Assembly: GCA_001898645.1 (NCBI GenBank)
Contig: MKUQ01000054.1
Coordinates: 1 to 64,000 of the forward strand
DNA from: Burkholderiales bacterium 70-64
GTDB lineage: Bacteria > Pseudomonadota > Gammaproteobacteria > Burkholderiales > Burkholderiaceae_E
DNA length: 64,000 nt
Direction: 5' to 3'
Shown: one piece after another, positions 8,597 through 17,355 of the stretch
How positions within the stretch are numbered: position 1 is the stretch's first letter
Layout of the letters: each line of letters begins with the position of its first letter
Program-made: the position numbers and the translations under genes
Notes under the pieces: generated by a model
Seen by the model: the letters and a program-made list of their open reading frames with translations, nothing else
Databases searched by the model: none
What the model was told of the DNA's origin: nothing

Positions 8597-9730
8597 ATGG
8601 AACGCGAACAAGCCTCCAAGTTCCTGCATGACCTGCTCAAGCTGATGCTGGCGAAGAACGGCTCGGACCTGTTCCTGACCGCCGAGTTCCCGCCCGCCTT
8701 CAAGGTCGACGGGAAGGTGCTGCCGGTCTCGAACGCGCCGCTCACGGGTCAGCATACGGTCGAGCTCGCGCGCGCGCTGATGAACGACAAGCAGGCCGCC
8801 GAGTTCGAGGCCCACAAGGAGGTGAACTTCGCCATCAGCCCCGGCGGGATCGGCCGCTTCCGCGTCAATGCGTTCATGCAGCAGAACCGGGTCGGCATCG
8901 TGCTGCGCACGATCAACACCGAGATCCCGACCTTCGAGCAGCTCCAGCTGCCCTCGGTGCTCAAGGACCTCGCGCTGACCAAGCGCGGCATGATCATCAT
9001 GGTGGGCGCCACCGGCTCGGGCAAGTCGAACACCCTGGCCGCGGTGGTCGGGCACCGCAACGAGATGAGCTATGGCCACATCGTGACCATCGAGGACCCG
9101 GTGGAGTTCGTGCATCCGCACCGCAACTGCATCGTCACCCATCGCGAGGTGGGCGTCGACACGGAGAGCTGGGAGGTGGCCCTGAAGAACACGCTGCGCC
9201 AGGCGCCCGACGTGATCATGATCGGCGAGATCCGCGACCGCGAGACGATGGAGCACGCGGTGGCCTTCGCGGAAACGGGTCACCTGTGCCTGGCCACCCT
9301 GCACTCGAACAGCGCCAACCAGGCGCTGGACCGGATCATCAACTTCTTCCCCGAGGAGCGGCGCGCCCAGCTGCTGATGGACCTGTCGCTGAACCTGAAG
9401 GCGATCGTGTCGCAGCGGCTGATCCCGATCGCCACCGGCAAGGGCCGGGTGCCGGCGGTCGAGATCCTGCTGAACTCCCCGCTGATCGCCGACCTGATCT
9501 TCAAGGGCGAAGTCGGGGCGATCAAGGAGGTCATGAAGAAGAGCCGGGAGCTGGGCATGCAGACCTTCGACCAGGCCCTGTTCGACCTGTTCGAGGCCGG
9601 GCGCATCACCTACGAGGACGCGCTGCGCAATGCGGATTCGGTCAACGACCTGCGGCTGAACATCAAGCTGAACAGCAAGCGCTCGGAACGCGACCTCAGC
9701 CGCGGCATCGAGCACCTGGACATCGTGTGA
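8597..9730 (+). CDS. pilU: PilT-like accessory retraction ATPase PilU
   Basis: A 377-residue secretion-type ATPase of the PilU group, which assists PilT in high-force pilus retraction. Walker A is GATGSGKSNTLAAV and Walker B lies in APDVIMIGEIRDRETM; the His box ETGHLCLATLHSNSANQALDRI is conserved. The PilT motif AIRNLIRE is replaced by SPLIADLIFKGEV, and the C-terminal tail is longer than that of PilT, both typical of PilU. It is separated from pilT by 133 bp containing the hairpin set. Confidence 0.95.
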   Translation: MEREQASKFLHDLLKLMLAKNGSDLFLTAEFPPAFKVDGKVLPVSNAPLTGQHTVELARALMNDKQAAEFEAHKEVNFAISPGGIGRFRVNAFMQQNRVGIVLRTINTEIPTFEQLQLPSVLKDLALTKRGMIIMVGATGSGKSNTLAAVVGHRNEMSYGHIVTIEDPVEFVHPHRNCIVTHREVGVDTESWEVALKNTLRQAPDVIMIGEIRDRETMEHAVAFAETGHLCLATLHSNSANQALDRIINFFPEERRAQLLMDLSLNLKAIVSQRLIPIATGKGRVPAVEILLNSPLIADLIFKGEVGAIKEVMKKSRELGMQTFDQALFDLFEAGRITYEDALRNADSVNDLRLNIKLNSKRSERDLSRGIEHLDIV

Positions 9731-9758
9731 CGAAAGGATCCCGTTCGGAGTCCTGGCT

Positions 9759-9980
9759 TCAGTCCTTGTGCCGGTAGCGGATGCGGCCCTTGGTGAGGTC
9801 ATAGGGCGACAGCTCCATCGTGACCCGGTCGCCGGGCAGCACGCGGATGCGGTTCTTCTTCATCTTGCCGGCCGCATAGGCGGAGATCTCGACCCCGTTG
9901 CTCAGCGTGACGCGATAGCGCGTATCGGGGAGCACCTCGGCGACGACGCCTTCCATTTCGATCAGCTCTTCCTTGGACAT
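9759..9980 (-). CDS. infA: Translation initiation factor IF-1
   Basis: A 73-residue S1-type OB-fold protein that blocks the ribosomal A site during initiation. It begins [24 protein letters not shown] and carries [30 protein letters not shown]. The start is the ATG of MSKEE; the track ORF is a non-homologous extension. Betaproteobacteria often have a second IF-1 gene outside the ribosomal operon, and this context (next to pilU) suggests that copy. Confidence 0.95.
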   Translation of the reverse strand: MSKEELIEMEGVVAEVLPDTRYRVTLSNGVEISAYAAGKMKKNRIRVLPGDRVTMELSPYDLTKGRIRYRHKD

Positions 9981-10097
9981 GTCGGTTCCCGCGATGTGGC
10001 GAACCCTCCATGATACGCCGCCGGCCCTTGCAGCCCTGAGAATGTGAGCGGTGCGGCGGCCGCGCCGGCGGCACGGCGCAACTGCCGGCGCGCGGGT

Positions 10098-10126
10098 TTG
10101 CTTCGCCTGGGCCGATCGTCTATAAC
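10098..10126 (+). promoter_or_regulatory. Promoter of the DUF481 gene
   Basis: TTGCTT, a 17-bp spacer and TATAAC. The predicted transcription start coincides with the first ATG at 10133, so that mRNA would be leaderless unless the ATG at 10157 is used. Confidence 0.5.
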
Positions 10127-10132
10127 GCCGCA

Positions 10133-11272
10133 ATGTCCGCATTCGAATCGCGCCGGATGGGCCCGCTGCCTCGCGCCGCGCTGGCCGCCTCGATGCTCGC
10201 GATGCTGGCGATGCTTGCGCCCGGCGGCGCGCGTGCCGACACCATCACGCTGCACAACGGCGACCGGCTCACCGGCCGCGTCCTGCACCTCTCGCCCGCG
10301 ACCCTGACATTCGAGACGACCTGGGCCGGGGAGCTGAAGATCCCGCGCTACGAGGTGCGCGCGATCGAGACCGACAAGCCGGTCACGGTGCTGCGCGAGC
10401 GCGCCGGGGCGACCGAGTGGGCCACCCTGAAGCCGGCGGGCTCGGGCCAGGTGGTGCTGGTGCCCGAGGCGCCCCCGGCGCCGCGGCCGGAGCAGCCGCA
10501 GACGGAATCGTCGCCGCCGCCCGCGCAGGAACCGCCGCAGGCCGAGATCGGGCCGCCCGCACCCGTCCCGCTGCCGCAGGTGCGCTACCTCAACCCGAAG
10601 CCCGAGGAGAGCGGCGAGGGCGTGTCCTACGAGGGCCGCCTCACGGTATCGGGCGCTCATGCGCGCGGCAACGACTCGAACGAGCGCCTCTACGCAGAGG
10701 GCGATCTGGCCGCGCGCGCCATCGACTGGCGATACGCTCTCAACGGCAAGCTCAGGCAGGAGCGCGACCACAGCGCCTCCACCGCGTCGAACTGGCTGGT
10801 GTCGGGCAATTTCGACCGTTTCCTCGATGCCGACGACTTCGGCTACCTGCGGGGATCGGTCGAGCGCGATCGATTCCGCGACCTCGCGCGGCGTACCGCC
10901 ATCGGCGCGGGCTACGGGCGCCAGCTCCTGCACACGCCGCGCGCCAGTTTGTCGTTGCGCGGCGGCCTGGACGGGATCGACGTCCGGCGCTTCGCGGGCG
11001 ACAACGAATCGTGGCCGGCCCTCGGCTGGGGGCTCGAGGCCAAGTACCGCATCGATGCCTGGTCGGCCGAGCTGTTCCACGACCAGCAGGGCTTCTGGAA
11101 CCTGGAGGACACGGCGCAGATCACGCTGCGCAGCCGTAGCGGCGTGCGCGTGCCCTTCGCCTCCGGGCTCACCGCCTCGCTGCAGCTGAACTTCGACTGG
11201 GATCGCATTCCCGCCGCGGGCCGCCATGCCGCCGATGCGACGTGGCTGCTTGGCCTCGGCTATGCATGGTGA
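10133..11272 (+). CDS. DUF481 family outer-membrane beta-barrel protein
   Basis: An exported protein of up to 379 residues. A signal peptide ends near GGARA, followed by a small beta domain ([16 protein letters not shown]) of the kind that often precedes DUF481. A Pro/Gln/Glu-rich linker (about residues 110-150) leads to a C-terminal 12-strand-like DUF481 barrel ending GLGYAW. DUF481 proteins (YdiY family) are outer-membrane proteins of uncertain role, sometimes acid-induced. An alternative start at 10157 gives a tidier signal peptide and a real leader relative to the promoter. The downstream lipoprotein gene overlaps its end by 11 bp. Confidence 0.8.
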   Translation: MSAFESRRMGPLPRAALAASMLAMLAMLAPGGARADTITLHNGDRLTGRVLHLSPATLTFETTWAGELKIPRYEVRAIETDKPVTVLRERAGATEWATLKPAGSGQVVLVPEAPPAPRPEQPQTESSPPPAQEPPQAEIGPPAPVPLPQVRYLNPKPEESGEGVSYEGRLTVSGAHARGNDSNERLYAEGDLAARAIDWRYALNGKLRQERDHSASTASNWLVSGNFDRFLDADDFGYLRGSVERDRFRDLARRTAIGAGYGRQLLHTPRASLSLRGGLDGIDVRRFAGDNESWPALGWGLEAKYRIDAWSAELFHDQQGFWNLEDTAQITLRSRSGVRVPFASGLTASLQLNFDWDRIPAAGRHAADATWLLGLGYAW

Positions 11273-12215
11273 GCGCCCCCGCCGCAGCGGGCGGGCAGCA
11301 TTTGCGGTCGTCGTCCTGGCGGCAGCCGTCGCTTCGTGCGCGACGGGGCTGGCGCCACGCGGCGCCGATTCCGCAGCCGGACCGGAGCGCGGTGTCCGTG
11401 AGCCAGCGCCGGATGGCGCCGCCGCCGACGCGGATGCGCCAGGAAGCGCTCCCCGCGTCGATCCGGCCGCGGCAGCGACTGCGTATGCCGGCGCGCGCAC
11501 CTACGCCGGAACGCTGTCCTGTGCCGGATGCGCGGAGCGCTCGCTGGCCCTGACGATTCTTGCCGACGGTACGTTTCGCCTGCGGCAGGCGGAAGCGGTC
11601 GCGACCGGGCAGGGGCAAGGAGACATTCGCGAAGGAGATGCCCGCGAGGGGAATGCCGGCGAGCCGCGACGGCCGGTATCGTACGAGTTCGGCCGCTGGA
11701 CCGCCTCGCCGCAGGCGGCCGATGTGCTGGAGCTGCACGGCAACGGTGGAGCGTCGTGGCTGCTGCGGCGCGTGGCGCCCGACGCCCTGCTGCTGCTCGA
11801 CAACGAGGGGCGGGAGATCCGCGGCCTCGAGGGCGCGGCGCTGGCGCGTGCGGCGCGCATCGAGCCGTTGAGCGGCCCGTTCCGGCTGGTCGGGCGCTAC
11901 CGCTACGAGGAGGGGCGCCGCCCGGTGTTCATGGAATGCCTCACCGGCCAGCGCCTGCCCGTGGTGCCGGGCGTGCCCCAGGACGGCACGCCGCGCTCGG
12001 CGCGCATGCTGGCGCACGCGCAGGCCGCGCTCGACGGCGCGCTCGCGGCCATGAGCCAGGAGCCGGGCGAGGCGGTGCTGGCGGTGGTGCGCGGCTACCT
12101 GGTGCCGAGGCAGGCGCAGGCGGCGAGCCCGGAGCGCGAATCGCTGGTGGTGGCCGGCTTCGAGCGCGCCATGCGCGACGGGCGCTGCGAAGACGCGATG
12201 CGGAGCCTCAGGTGA
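11262..12215 (+). CDS. NlpE-like copper-homeostasis lipoprotein
   Basis: A 317-residue predicted lipoprotein. From the ATG at 11262 a signal sequence runs to the lipobox VASC. An Ala/Asp-rich spacer follows, then an NlpE N-terminal-like domain with YAGTLSCAGCAERSLALTILADGTFRL, in which a CxxC pair matches the NlpE surface-stress and copper motif. A second part contains GRYRYEEGRRPVFMECLTGQRLPV, reminiscent of META/HslJ-like envelope domains. It overlaps both neighbours (DUF481 upstream, DUF423 downstream), so the three are probably co-translated. A role in envelope or metal stress sensing is inferred from family. Confidence 0.75.
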   Translation: MHGERPRRSGRAAFAVVVLAAAVASCATGLAPRGADSAAGPERGVREPAPDGAAADADAPGSAPRVDPAAAATAYAGARTYAGTLSCAGCAERSLALTILADGTFRLRQAEAVATGQGQGDIREGDAREGNAGEPRRPVSYEFGRWTASPQAADVLELHGNGGASWLLRRVAPDALLLLDNEGREIRGLEGAALARAARIEPLSGPFRLVGRYRYEEGRRPVFMECLTGQRLPVVPGVPQDGTPRSARMLAHAQAALDGALAAMSQEPGEAVLAVVRGYLVPRQAQAASPERESLVVAGFERAMRDGRCEDAMRSLR

Positions 12216-12601
12216 GCCCCGACCGCCTGTTCCTCCTCCTCGGTGCCCTCTCGGGCATGATCTCCGTGCTCGCCGGCGCGCTCGGCGCGCACCTGCTGAA
12301 GGCGCAGCTCGCCGCCGGAATGCTCGAGATCTTCGAGACCGCCGTGCGCTACCAGATGTTCCACGCCCTCGCGCTGGTCGTGGTGGCGTGGGCGGTGGGG
12401 CGTTTCGAGGGGCGGTCGGCGCCGCTGGCGGGCGTGCTGTTCGTGCTCGGCAGCGTGCTGTTCTGCGGCAGTCTGTACGCCTACTCGCTGTCGGGCCTGC
12501 GTGCGTTCACGATGGGCGCCCCGTTCGGCGGGGCGGCGCTTGCCGCCGGCTGGGCGTGTCTGGCATGGACGGCGCTGGCGGCCCAGCGTCGTTCTCATTG
12601 A
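12212..12601 (+). CDS. DUF423 family membrane protein
   Basis: A 129-residue integral membrane protein of the YgdD/DUF423 family with four hydrophobic segments: LLLGALSGMISVLAGALGAHLL, the conserved FETAVRYQMFHALALVVVA, a third helix with VLFVLGSVLFCGSLYAYSLSG, and a C-terminal helix. The GTG start overlaps the preceding stop as GTGA. The last 95 bases are antisense to the 3' end of the THUMP methyltransferase gene. Molecular function is unknown. Confidence 0.88.
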   Translation: MSPDRLFLLLGALSGMISVLAGALGAHLLKAQLAAGMLEIFETAVRYQMFHALALVVVAWAVGRFEGRSAPLAGVLFVLGSVLFCGSLYAYSLSGLRAFTMGAPFGGAALAAGWACLAWTALAAQRRSH

Positions 12602-14030
12602 GGGCGACGCGCGCGGCGCGCCCGAAGATCTCGAAGCCGTAGAGGCGGCACTCGATGGCGCCGTTGTACAAGGGCGTGCGGCGGCGCTCCTTCATGCCGA
12701 GCTGGGCGGGCAGGTCGCGATCGCTGCTCAGAAGCCAGGCCTGCCAGCCGGCAAACGAAGAGCGCAGCGCCTCGCCGAACGCGCGCATGGCCTGCTCGTG
12801 GCGCGATGGGTCGGCGGACGGCGCGCTGCGGTGGGTCGCCGCGCGGCGGTCGGCTGCCGTGCCACGGCTGGCTGCTGCGTTGCGCCCGGCTGCCGCGTCG
12901 CGCCCGCTGGGCGCATGGCTGCCGGCGGTCGCGTCGCCGGCGGCGATCCGTTCGCCGTAGGGCGGATTGGTCACGATGAAGCCCGGCCGTTCGAAGGGCG
13001 GGCGCGCATGCGCCGCATCCCCTGCGCGGAAGGCGATCGCCTGCGGCGGGAGCCCGGCGCGTTCGAGGTTGCGCCGCGCCCGTTCGATCGCGTGCGGGTC
13101 GAGGTCGGATCCTGCCAACAGCGGGGCCACATCTGTATCGGCGCCCGCGCCCGCGAGCGCCCGGCCGGCGGCCTGCGCGCGCCGGATCGCGTCGGCGCGC
13201 AGCGAAGCCCACAGCGCGGCATCGTGATCGAGCAGCTTCTCCAGGCCGAAGGCGCGCGACAGGCCCGGCGCGAGGTCGAAGGCGATCTGCGCCGCTTCGA
13301 TGACGATCGTGCCCGAACCGCAGAAGGGGTCGTACAACGGGATCGCGGGCGTCCAGCCGGCCAGGGTCAGCAACCCCGCGGCAAGGTTCTCCTTGAGCGG
13401 AGCCTCGCCCTTGTCGTCGCGCCCGGCGCGCCAGCCGCGCTTGAACAGCGGCTCGCCGCTCAGGTCCAGATACAGCGTGGCCTGGCGGTCCTCCAGGTAG
13501 GCGAACACGCGGGCATCGGGCGCGCGCGTGTCGATCGAGGGACGCTGGCCGGTGCGCTCGCGCAGCCGGTCGACGATGCCGTCCTTGATGCGCAGGGTGG
13601 CGAAGTTCAGGCTGCGCAGCGGCGAGCGCACCGCGCTCAGATCCACGCGCAGCGTGTGGCGGGCGTCGAAGCAGCGCTCCCACTCGACGCCGGCGGCCAG
13701 GCGGTAGAGATCGTCGTCGCTGCGATAGCGGCGCTGCGCGACGCGGCGCAGCACGCGGCTGGCCAGCCGCGACCACAGGTTCACCGCGTAGGCCGCGCGC
13801 CGATCGCCCGCGAACAGGACGCCGCCGGCCACCGCACGGCAGTGCGTCGCGCCCAGGCCAGAGAGCTCGGCGGCCAGCGCGGCCTCGAGCCCGCGCGGGC
13901 AGGCTGCGAAGAGCTCGGCGGAACCGGCGCATTCGGCGGAAGCGACAGGGGAAGGTTCCGCCGCCGTGGGCGCGGTTGCGGCCATGGCTGCCGCGGACGC
14001 AGTCGCGCGCACGGTGGACGCGCTCGCCAT
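12507..14030 (-). CDS. THUMP-domain class I SAM-dependent RNA methyltransferase (RlmL-type)
   Basis: About 507 residues. An N-terminal ferredoxin-like/THUMP region (ELFAACPRGLEAALAAEL ... DARVFAYLEDRQATLYLDLSG) precedes a Rossmann methyltransferase with YDPFCGSGTIVIEAAQIA and the catalytic NPPYGER. This is the architecture of the N-terminal half of RlmKL and of YcbY/YpsC proteins that make m2G in 23S rRNA. An Ala/Arg/Ser low-complexity insert of about 45 residues directly follows NPPYGER and is unusual. Candidate starts are 14065, 14030 and 13985; I chose 14030. It is the last gene of the leuS-to-hemJ strand and overlaps DUF423 tail to tail. Confidence 0.85.
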   Translation of the reverse strand: MASASTVRATASAAAMAATAPTAAEPSPVASAECAGSAELFAACPRGLEAALAAELSGLGATHCRAVAGGVLFAGDRRAAYAVNLWSRLASRVLRRVAQRRYRSDDDLYRLAAGVEWERCFDARHTLRVDLSAVRSPLRSLNFATLRIKDGIVDRLRERTGQRPSIDTRAPDARVFAYLEDRQATLYLDLSGEPLFKRGWRAGRDDKGEAPLKENLAAGLLTLAGWTPAIPLYDPFCGSGTIVIEAAQIAFDLAPGLSRAFGLEKLLDHDAALWASLRADAIRRAQAAGRALAGAGADTDVAPLLAGSDLDPHAIERARRNLERAGLPPQAIAFRAGDAAHARPPFERPGFIVTNPPYGERIAAGDATAGSHAPSGRDAAAGRNAAASRGTAADRRAATHRSAPSADPSRHEQAMRAFGEALRSSFAGWQAWLLSSDRDLPAQLGMKERRRTPLYNGAIECRLYGFEIFGRAARVALNENDAGPPAPSMPDTPSRRQAPPRRTGRPS

Positions 14031-14071
14031 CTCGCCGGACCCGGCACGCCGACCCGGCCGATGCATCGCCT

Positions 14072-14503
14072 TCAGAACGGCTTGACCACGACCAGCACCA
14101 CTGCGGCCAGCAGCGCGAGGACGGGGAATTCGTTGAACCAGCGGAACCAGACGTGCGAGTGCCGGTTGGTGCCGCCGGCGAAGCCGCGCAGCAGCCGCCC
14201 GCAGCCGTAGTGGTAGGCGAGCAGCAGCGCGACGACGGCGAGCTTGGCATGCATCCAGCCGCTGCCGCTTCCGATGCCGTAGCCCAGCCACAGCCACAGC
14301 CCGAGCGCGACGGCCAGCGCCATCAGCGGCTGCATGAAGCGCCATAGCTTGCGCGCCATCAGCAGCAGCCGCTCGCGCTCGGCTCCGGGGCCCTCGACCA
14401 TGGCGAGGTTGACAAAGATGCGCGGGAGATAGAACAGGCCGGCGAACCAGCTCGTCACGAAGACGATGTGCAGGGCTTTCACCCAGAGGTAGCCGGTGGT
14501 CAT
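14072..14503 (-). CDS. hemJ: HemJ-like protoporphyrinogen IX oxidase (CopD-related)
   Basis: A 143-residue membrane protein with four hydrophobic helices. The N-terminus LWVKALHIVFVTSWFAGLFYLPRIFV holds the conserved histidine and arginine of HemJ; later come LWRFMQP and HAKLAVV with another conserved His-x-Lys. HemJ oxidises protoporphyrinogen IX to protoporphyrin IX in bacteria lacking HemG/HemY. The ATG at 14503 gives standard length. It lies 35 bp downstream of proA on the same strand. Confidence 0.88.
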   Translation of the reverse strand: MTTGYLWVKALHIVFVTSWFAGLFYLPRIFVNLAMVEGPGAERERLLLMARKLWRFMQPLMALAVALGLWLWLGYGIGSGSGWMHAKLAVVALLLAYHYGCGRLLRGFAGGTNRHSHVWFRWFNEFPVLALLAAVVLVVVKPF

Positions 14504-14538
14504 CGTGTGGTTGCGCGCGCAACAAGAAACCGCATCGT

Positions 14539-15822
14539 TCAGCCGCGCACTTCGCCGTGCCCGAACACGACGTACTTGAGGGAGGTGAGCCCTTCGAGGC
14601 CCACCGGCCCGCGCGCGTGCAGCTTGTCCGTCGAGATGCCGATCTCGGCGCCCAGGCCGTACTCGAAGCCGTCGGCGAAGCGGGTCGAGGCGTTGATCAT
14701 CACCGAGGAGGAGTCCACTTCGCGCACGAAGCGCATCGCGCGTGCGTGGTCGCTGGTGACGATCGAATCGGTGTGCAGCGAGCCGTAGGTCGCGATGTGC
14801 TCGATGGCGGCATCGATGCCGGCGACGACGCGGATGGCGAGGATGGGCGCGAGGTACTCGGTGCGCCAGTCCTCTTCGGTGGCTTCGCCGCAGGCGATGC
14901 CGGCCGCGGCGAGGATCTCGCGCGTGCGCGCGTCGCCGCGCAGCTCGACCCCCTTGTCGGCGTAGACGCGCCCGAGCCGCGGCAGCACGGCCGCGGCGAT
15001 ACCTTCGGCCACCAGCAGCGTCTCCATCGTGTTGCACGGCGAGTAGCGCTGCGTCTTGGCGTTGTCGGCGATGCGGATCGCCATCTCGGGATCGGCGCCG
15101 TCGTCGATGTAGACGTGGCAGATGCCGTCGAGATGCTTGATGACCGGCACCTTCGATTCCTTCGCGATGCGCTCGATCAGCGACTTGCCGCCGCGCGGCA
15201 CCACGACGTCGACCCACTCGGGGTGCGTGATCAGCGCGCCGACCGCGGCGCGATCGGTGGTCTCGATCACCTGCACCGCGTCCTGCGGCAGGCCGGCGCT
15301 GCGCAGGCCTTCGCGGATCAGCGCCGCGAGCGCCTGGTTGCTGTGGATGGCCTCGGAGCCGCCGCGCAGGATGGTGGCGTTGCCGGACTTGATGCACAGG
15401 CCGGCGGCGTCGATGGTGACGTTGGGGCGCGACTCGTAGACGATGCCGATCACGCCCAGCGGCACGCGCATCTGCCCGACCTGGATGCCGGAGGGCCGGA
15501 AGCGCAGGCCGGTGATTTCGCCGACCGGGTCGGGCAGGGCGACGATCTGCTCGAGGCCGGCCGCCATGGATTCGATGACCGCGCCGGTGAGCGCGAGCCG
15601 GTCGACGAAGGCGGCGTCGTGGCCGGCGCTGCGGGCGGCGGCGAGGTCCTTCGCGTTGGCCGCGGCGAGCGCCGCCGCCTCGCGGCGGATGGCCGCAGCG
15701 GTGGCGAGGAGCGCGCGATCCTTGGTCGCACTGGCCGCGCGCGCCATCTCGCGGCCGGCCGAGCGGGCGCGCCGGCCGACGTCGGCCATGTACGCGTCGA
15801 TGTCGATACGCTGGATGTCCAC
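14539..15822 (-). CDS. proA: Gamma-glutamyl phosphate reductase
   Basis: A 427-residue aldehyde-dehydrogenase-fold enzyme reducing gamma-glutamyl phosphate to glutamate-5-semialdehyde in proline synthesis. The catalytic cysteine lies in [53 protein letters not shown] and the C-terminal signature [33 protein letters not shown] are intact. The start is a GTG, one base after the holA stop, so coupling to holA is likely. Confidence 0.97.
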   Translation of the reverse strand: MDIQRIDIDAYMADVGRRARSAGREMARAASATKDRALLATAAAIRREAAALAAANAKDLAAARSAGHDAAFVDRLALTGAVIESMAAGLEQIVALPDPVGEITGLRFRPSGIQVGQMRVPLGVIGIVYESRPNVTIDAAGLCIKSGNATILRGGSEAIHSNQALAALIREGLRSAGLPQDAVQVIETTDRAAVGALITHPEWVDVVVPRGGKSLIERIAKESKVPVIKHLDGICHVYIDDGADPEMAIRIADNAKTQRYSPCNTMETLLVAEGIAAAVLPRLGRVYADKGVELRGDARTREILAAAGIACGEATEEDWRTEYLAPILAIRVVAGIDAAIEHIATYGSLHTDSIVTSDHARAMRFVREVDSSSVMINASTRFADGFEYGLGAEIGISTDKLHARGPVGLEGLTSLKYVVFGHGEVRG

Positions 15823-15823
15823 G

Positions 15824-16846
15824 TCAAATCTCTGCGAGGGTCGGGGCGCCGGCCAGCGACATCACCAGGATCTCCAGGCCGTGCCAGGCATCGGTAGGGT
15901 CGATGCCCTTGATCATTCTATCGGTGCGCGCCGCGCGCTGCAGGGCGGCGCGCACGGTGTCCTCGTCCAGGCGCGCGAGCGCCTGGACGAACGAGCGCTC
16001 GCGCGGGCCGAACACGCGCGCTTCGCGCAGGGCCTGCGCTTGCGGCCGGCCGGCGCGGCGCGCCTCGTGCAGGCGCAGCAGGGTGCGCAGCGCATCGGCG
16101 ATCGCCCAAAGGATCAGCGGCTCCGCCTCGCCCTCGGCGCGCAGGCCGTCGAGGCTGCGCAGGGCGCGCGCGGCGTCGCCGGCGAGCATGGCCGCGACGA
16201 GGTCGAAGGCGTCGTAGCGCGCGACGTTGAGCACCGCCGCGCGCGTCTCCTCCGGCGGCAGCTCGCCGCGCGGGAACAGCAGCCCGAGCTTGCCGATCTC
16301 CTGGTGGGCGGCGAGCAGGTTGCCCTCGACGCGCTCGGCGATCCACTCGAGCGTGGCGCGGTCGGCGCGCTGCCCCTGGCGCGCGAGCCGGGCGGCGATC
16401 CACTGCGGCAATTGCGCGCGCTCGAGCGGCCAGACCGGCACCACGAAGCCGGCGCGCTCGATCGCGGCGAACCAGGCCGACTCGGTGCTGGTGCGGTCCA
16501 GCCGCGGACCCGAGACCAGCAGGCGGGTATCCTCGCCCAGCTGCGCCACGGCCGTGCCGAGCGCCTGGCCGATCTCGCGGGTGGGCCTGGCCGTCAGGCG
16601 CAGCTCGATCAGCCGCCGGCTGGCGAACAGCGACAGCGAGCCGGTCTCGGCGAGCAGCGCATCGGCGCGAAACCCGCGGCCGCCATCGAACACCTGGCGC
16701 TCGCCGAAGCCGGCGGCGCGCAGGGCGTCGCGCACCGACTGCGCCGCCTCCTGCACCAGCAGCGGCTCGTCGCCGTGGATCCACACCAGCGGCGGTACGC
16801 CGCGCGCGAGCGCGGCCTCGAGCGCCTCGAGGCGGACCTGCGTCAC
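15824..16846 (-). CDS. holA: DNA polymerase III delta subunit
   Basis: A 340-residue clamp-loader subunit that opens the beta sliding clamp. It has the weak P-loop-like [15 protein letters not shown] and the delta features [32 protein letters not shown], then an AAA-like lid and a C-terminal helical collar ([20 protein letters not shown]). The GTG start forms a GTGA overlap with the lptE stop, the usual lptE-holA order in proteobacteria. The track ORF of 1299 residues in this frame is only a read-through. Confidence 0.93.
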   Translation of the reverse strand: MTQVRLEALEAALARGVPPLVWIHGDEPLLVQEAAQSVRDALRAAGFGERQVFDGGRGFRADALLAETGSLSLFASRRLIELRLTARPTREIGQALGTAVAQLGEDTRLLVSGPRLDRTSTESAWFAAIERAGFVVPVWPLERAQLPQWIAARLARQGQRADRATLEWIAERVEGNLLAAHQEIGKLGLLFPRGELPPEETRAAVLNVARYDAFDLVAAMLAGDAARALRSLDGLRAEGEAEPLILWAIADALRTLLRLHEARRAGRPQAQALREARVFGPRERSFVQALARLDEDTVRAALQRAARTDRMIKGIDPTDAWHGLEILVMSLAGAPTLAEI

Positions 16847-17355
16847 CGGCGGATCGCGGCCAGGCGCCGCAGCAGCTGCTGGACCAGGTCGGACTGCATT
16901 TCCTTGTACAGCAGCTCTTCCTCCTGCTGCTTGGCCACGACGTCGATGTCGCTGGCCGTGATGTCGCGGCGCAGGACGATGGTGGTGGGCGCCAGCAGCA
17001 CGGCGCTGTCGCGGTCGACGACCCGGAAGGTGAAGCGCAGCCGCAGCTGGTATTCGCGCGGCCGCCCGGTGCTGGAGAACCCTACCACTTCCTTCTCGCG
17101 GGTTTCTTCCAGCACCTCCAGGCGCGCCTCGGCCTGGCTGGCCTCGTCGACCAGGCGCGTGTCCTGGGCCACGCGCACCAGCCGGCGGAATTCGGCCCCG
17201 ATCGCCGAGGACGGCGCGAAACCGGTGTACAGCGTCTTGAACGGCAGGGCGGCCGAACGGCGCAGCTGGAACCCGCAGCCGGCGAGCAGGCCCGGCGCCG
17301 CTGCGGGCACGATCACGGCCAGGGTTCGCAGCGCCGCGCGCCGGTCGGGACGCAT
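16843..17355 (-). CDS. lptE: LPS-assembly lipoprotein LptE
   Basis: A 170-residue outer-membrane lipoprotein that plugs LptD and helps insert LPS in the outer leaflet. The signal peptide ends in the lipobox LLAGC, followed by GFQLRRSAALPFKTLY, the classic LptE start of the mature protein. The C-terminus has the conserved EELLYKEMQSDLVQQLLRRL. It lies directly after the leuS stop and overlaps holA, the standard leuS-lptE-holA order. Confidence 0.95.
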   Translation of the reverse strand: MRPDRRAALRTLAVIVPAAAPGLLAGCGFQLRRSAALPFKTLYTGFAPSSAIGAEFRRLVRVAQDTRLVDEASQAEARLEVLEETREKEVVGFSSTGRPREYQLRLRFTFRVVDRDSAVLLAPTTIVLRRDITASDIDVVAKQQEEELLYKEMQSDLVQQLLRRLAAIRR

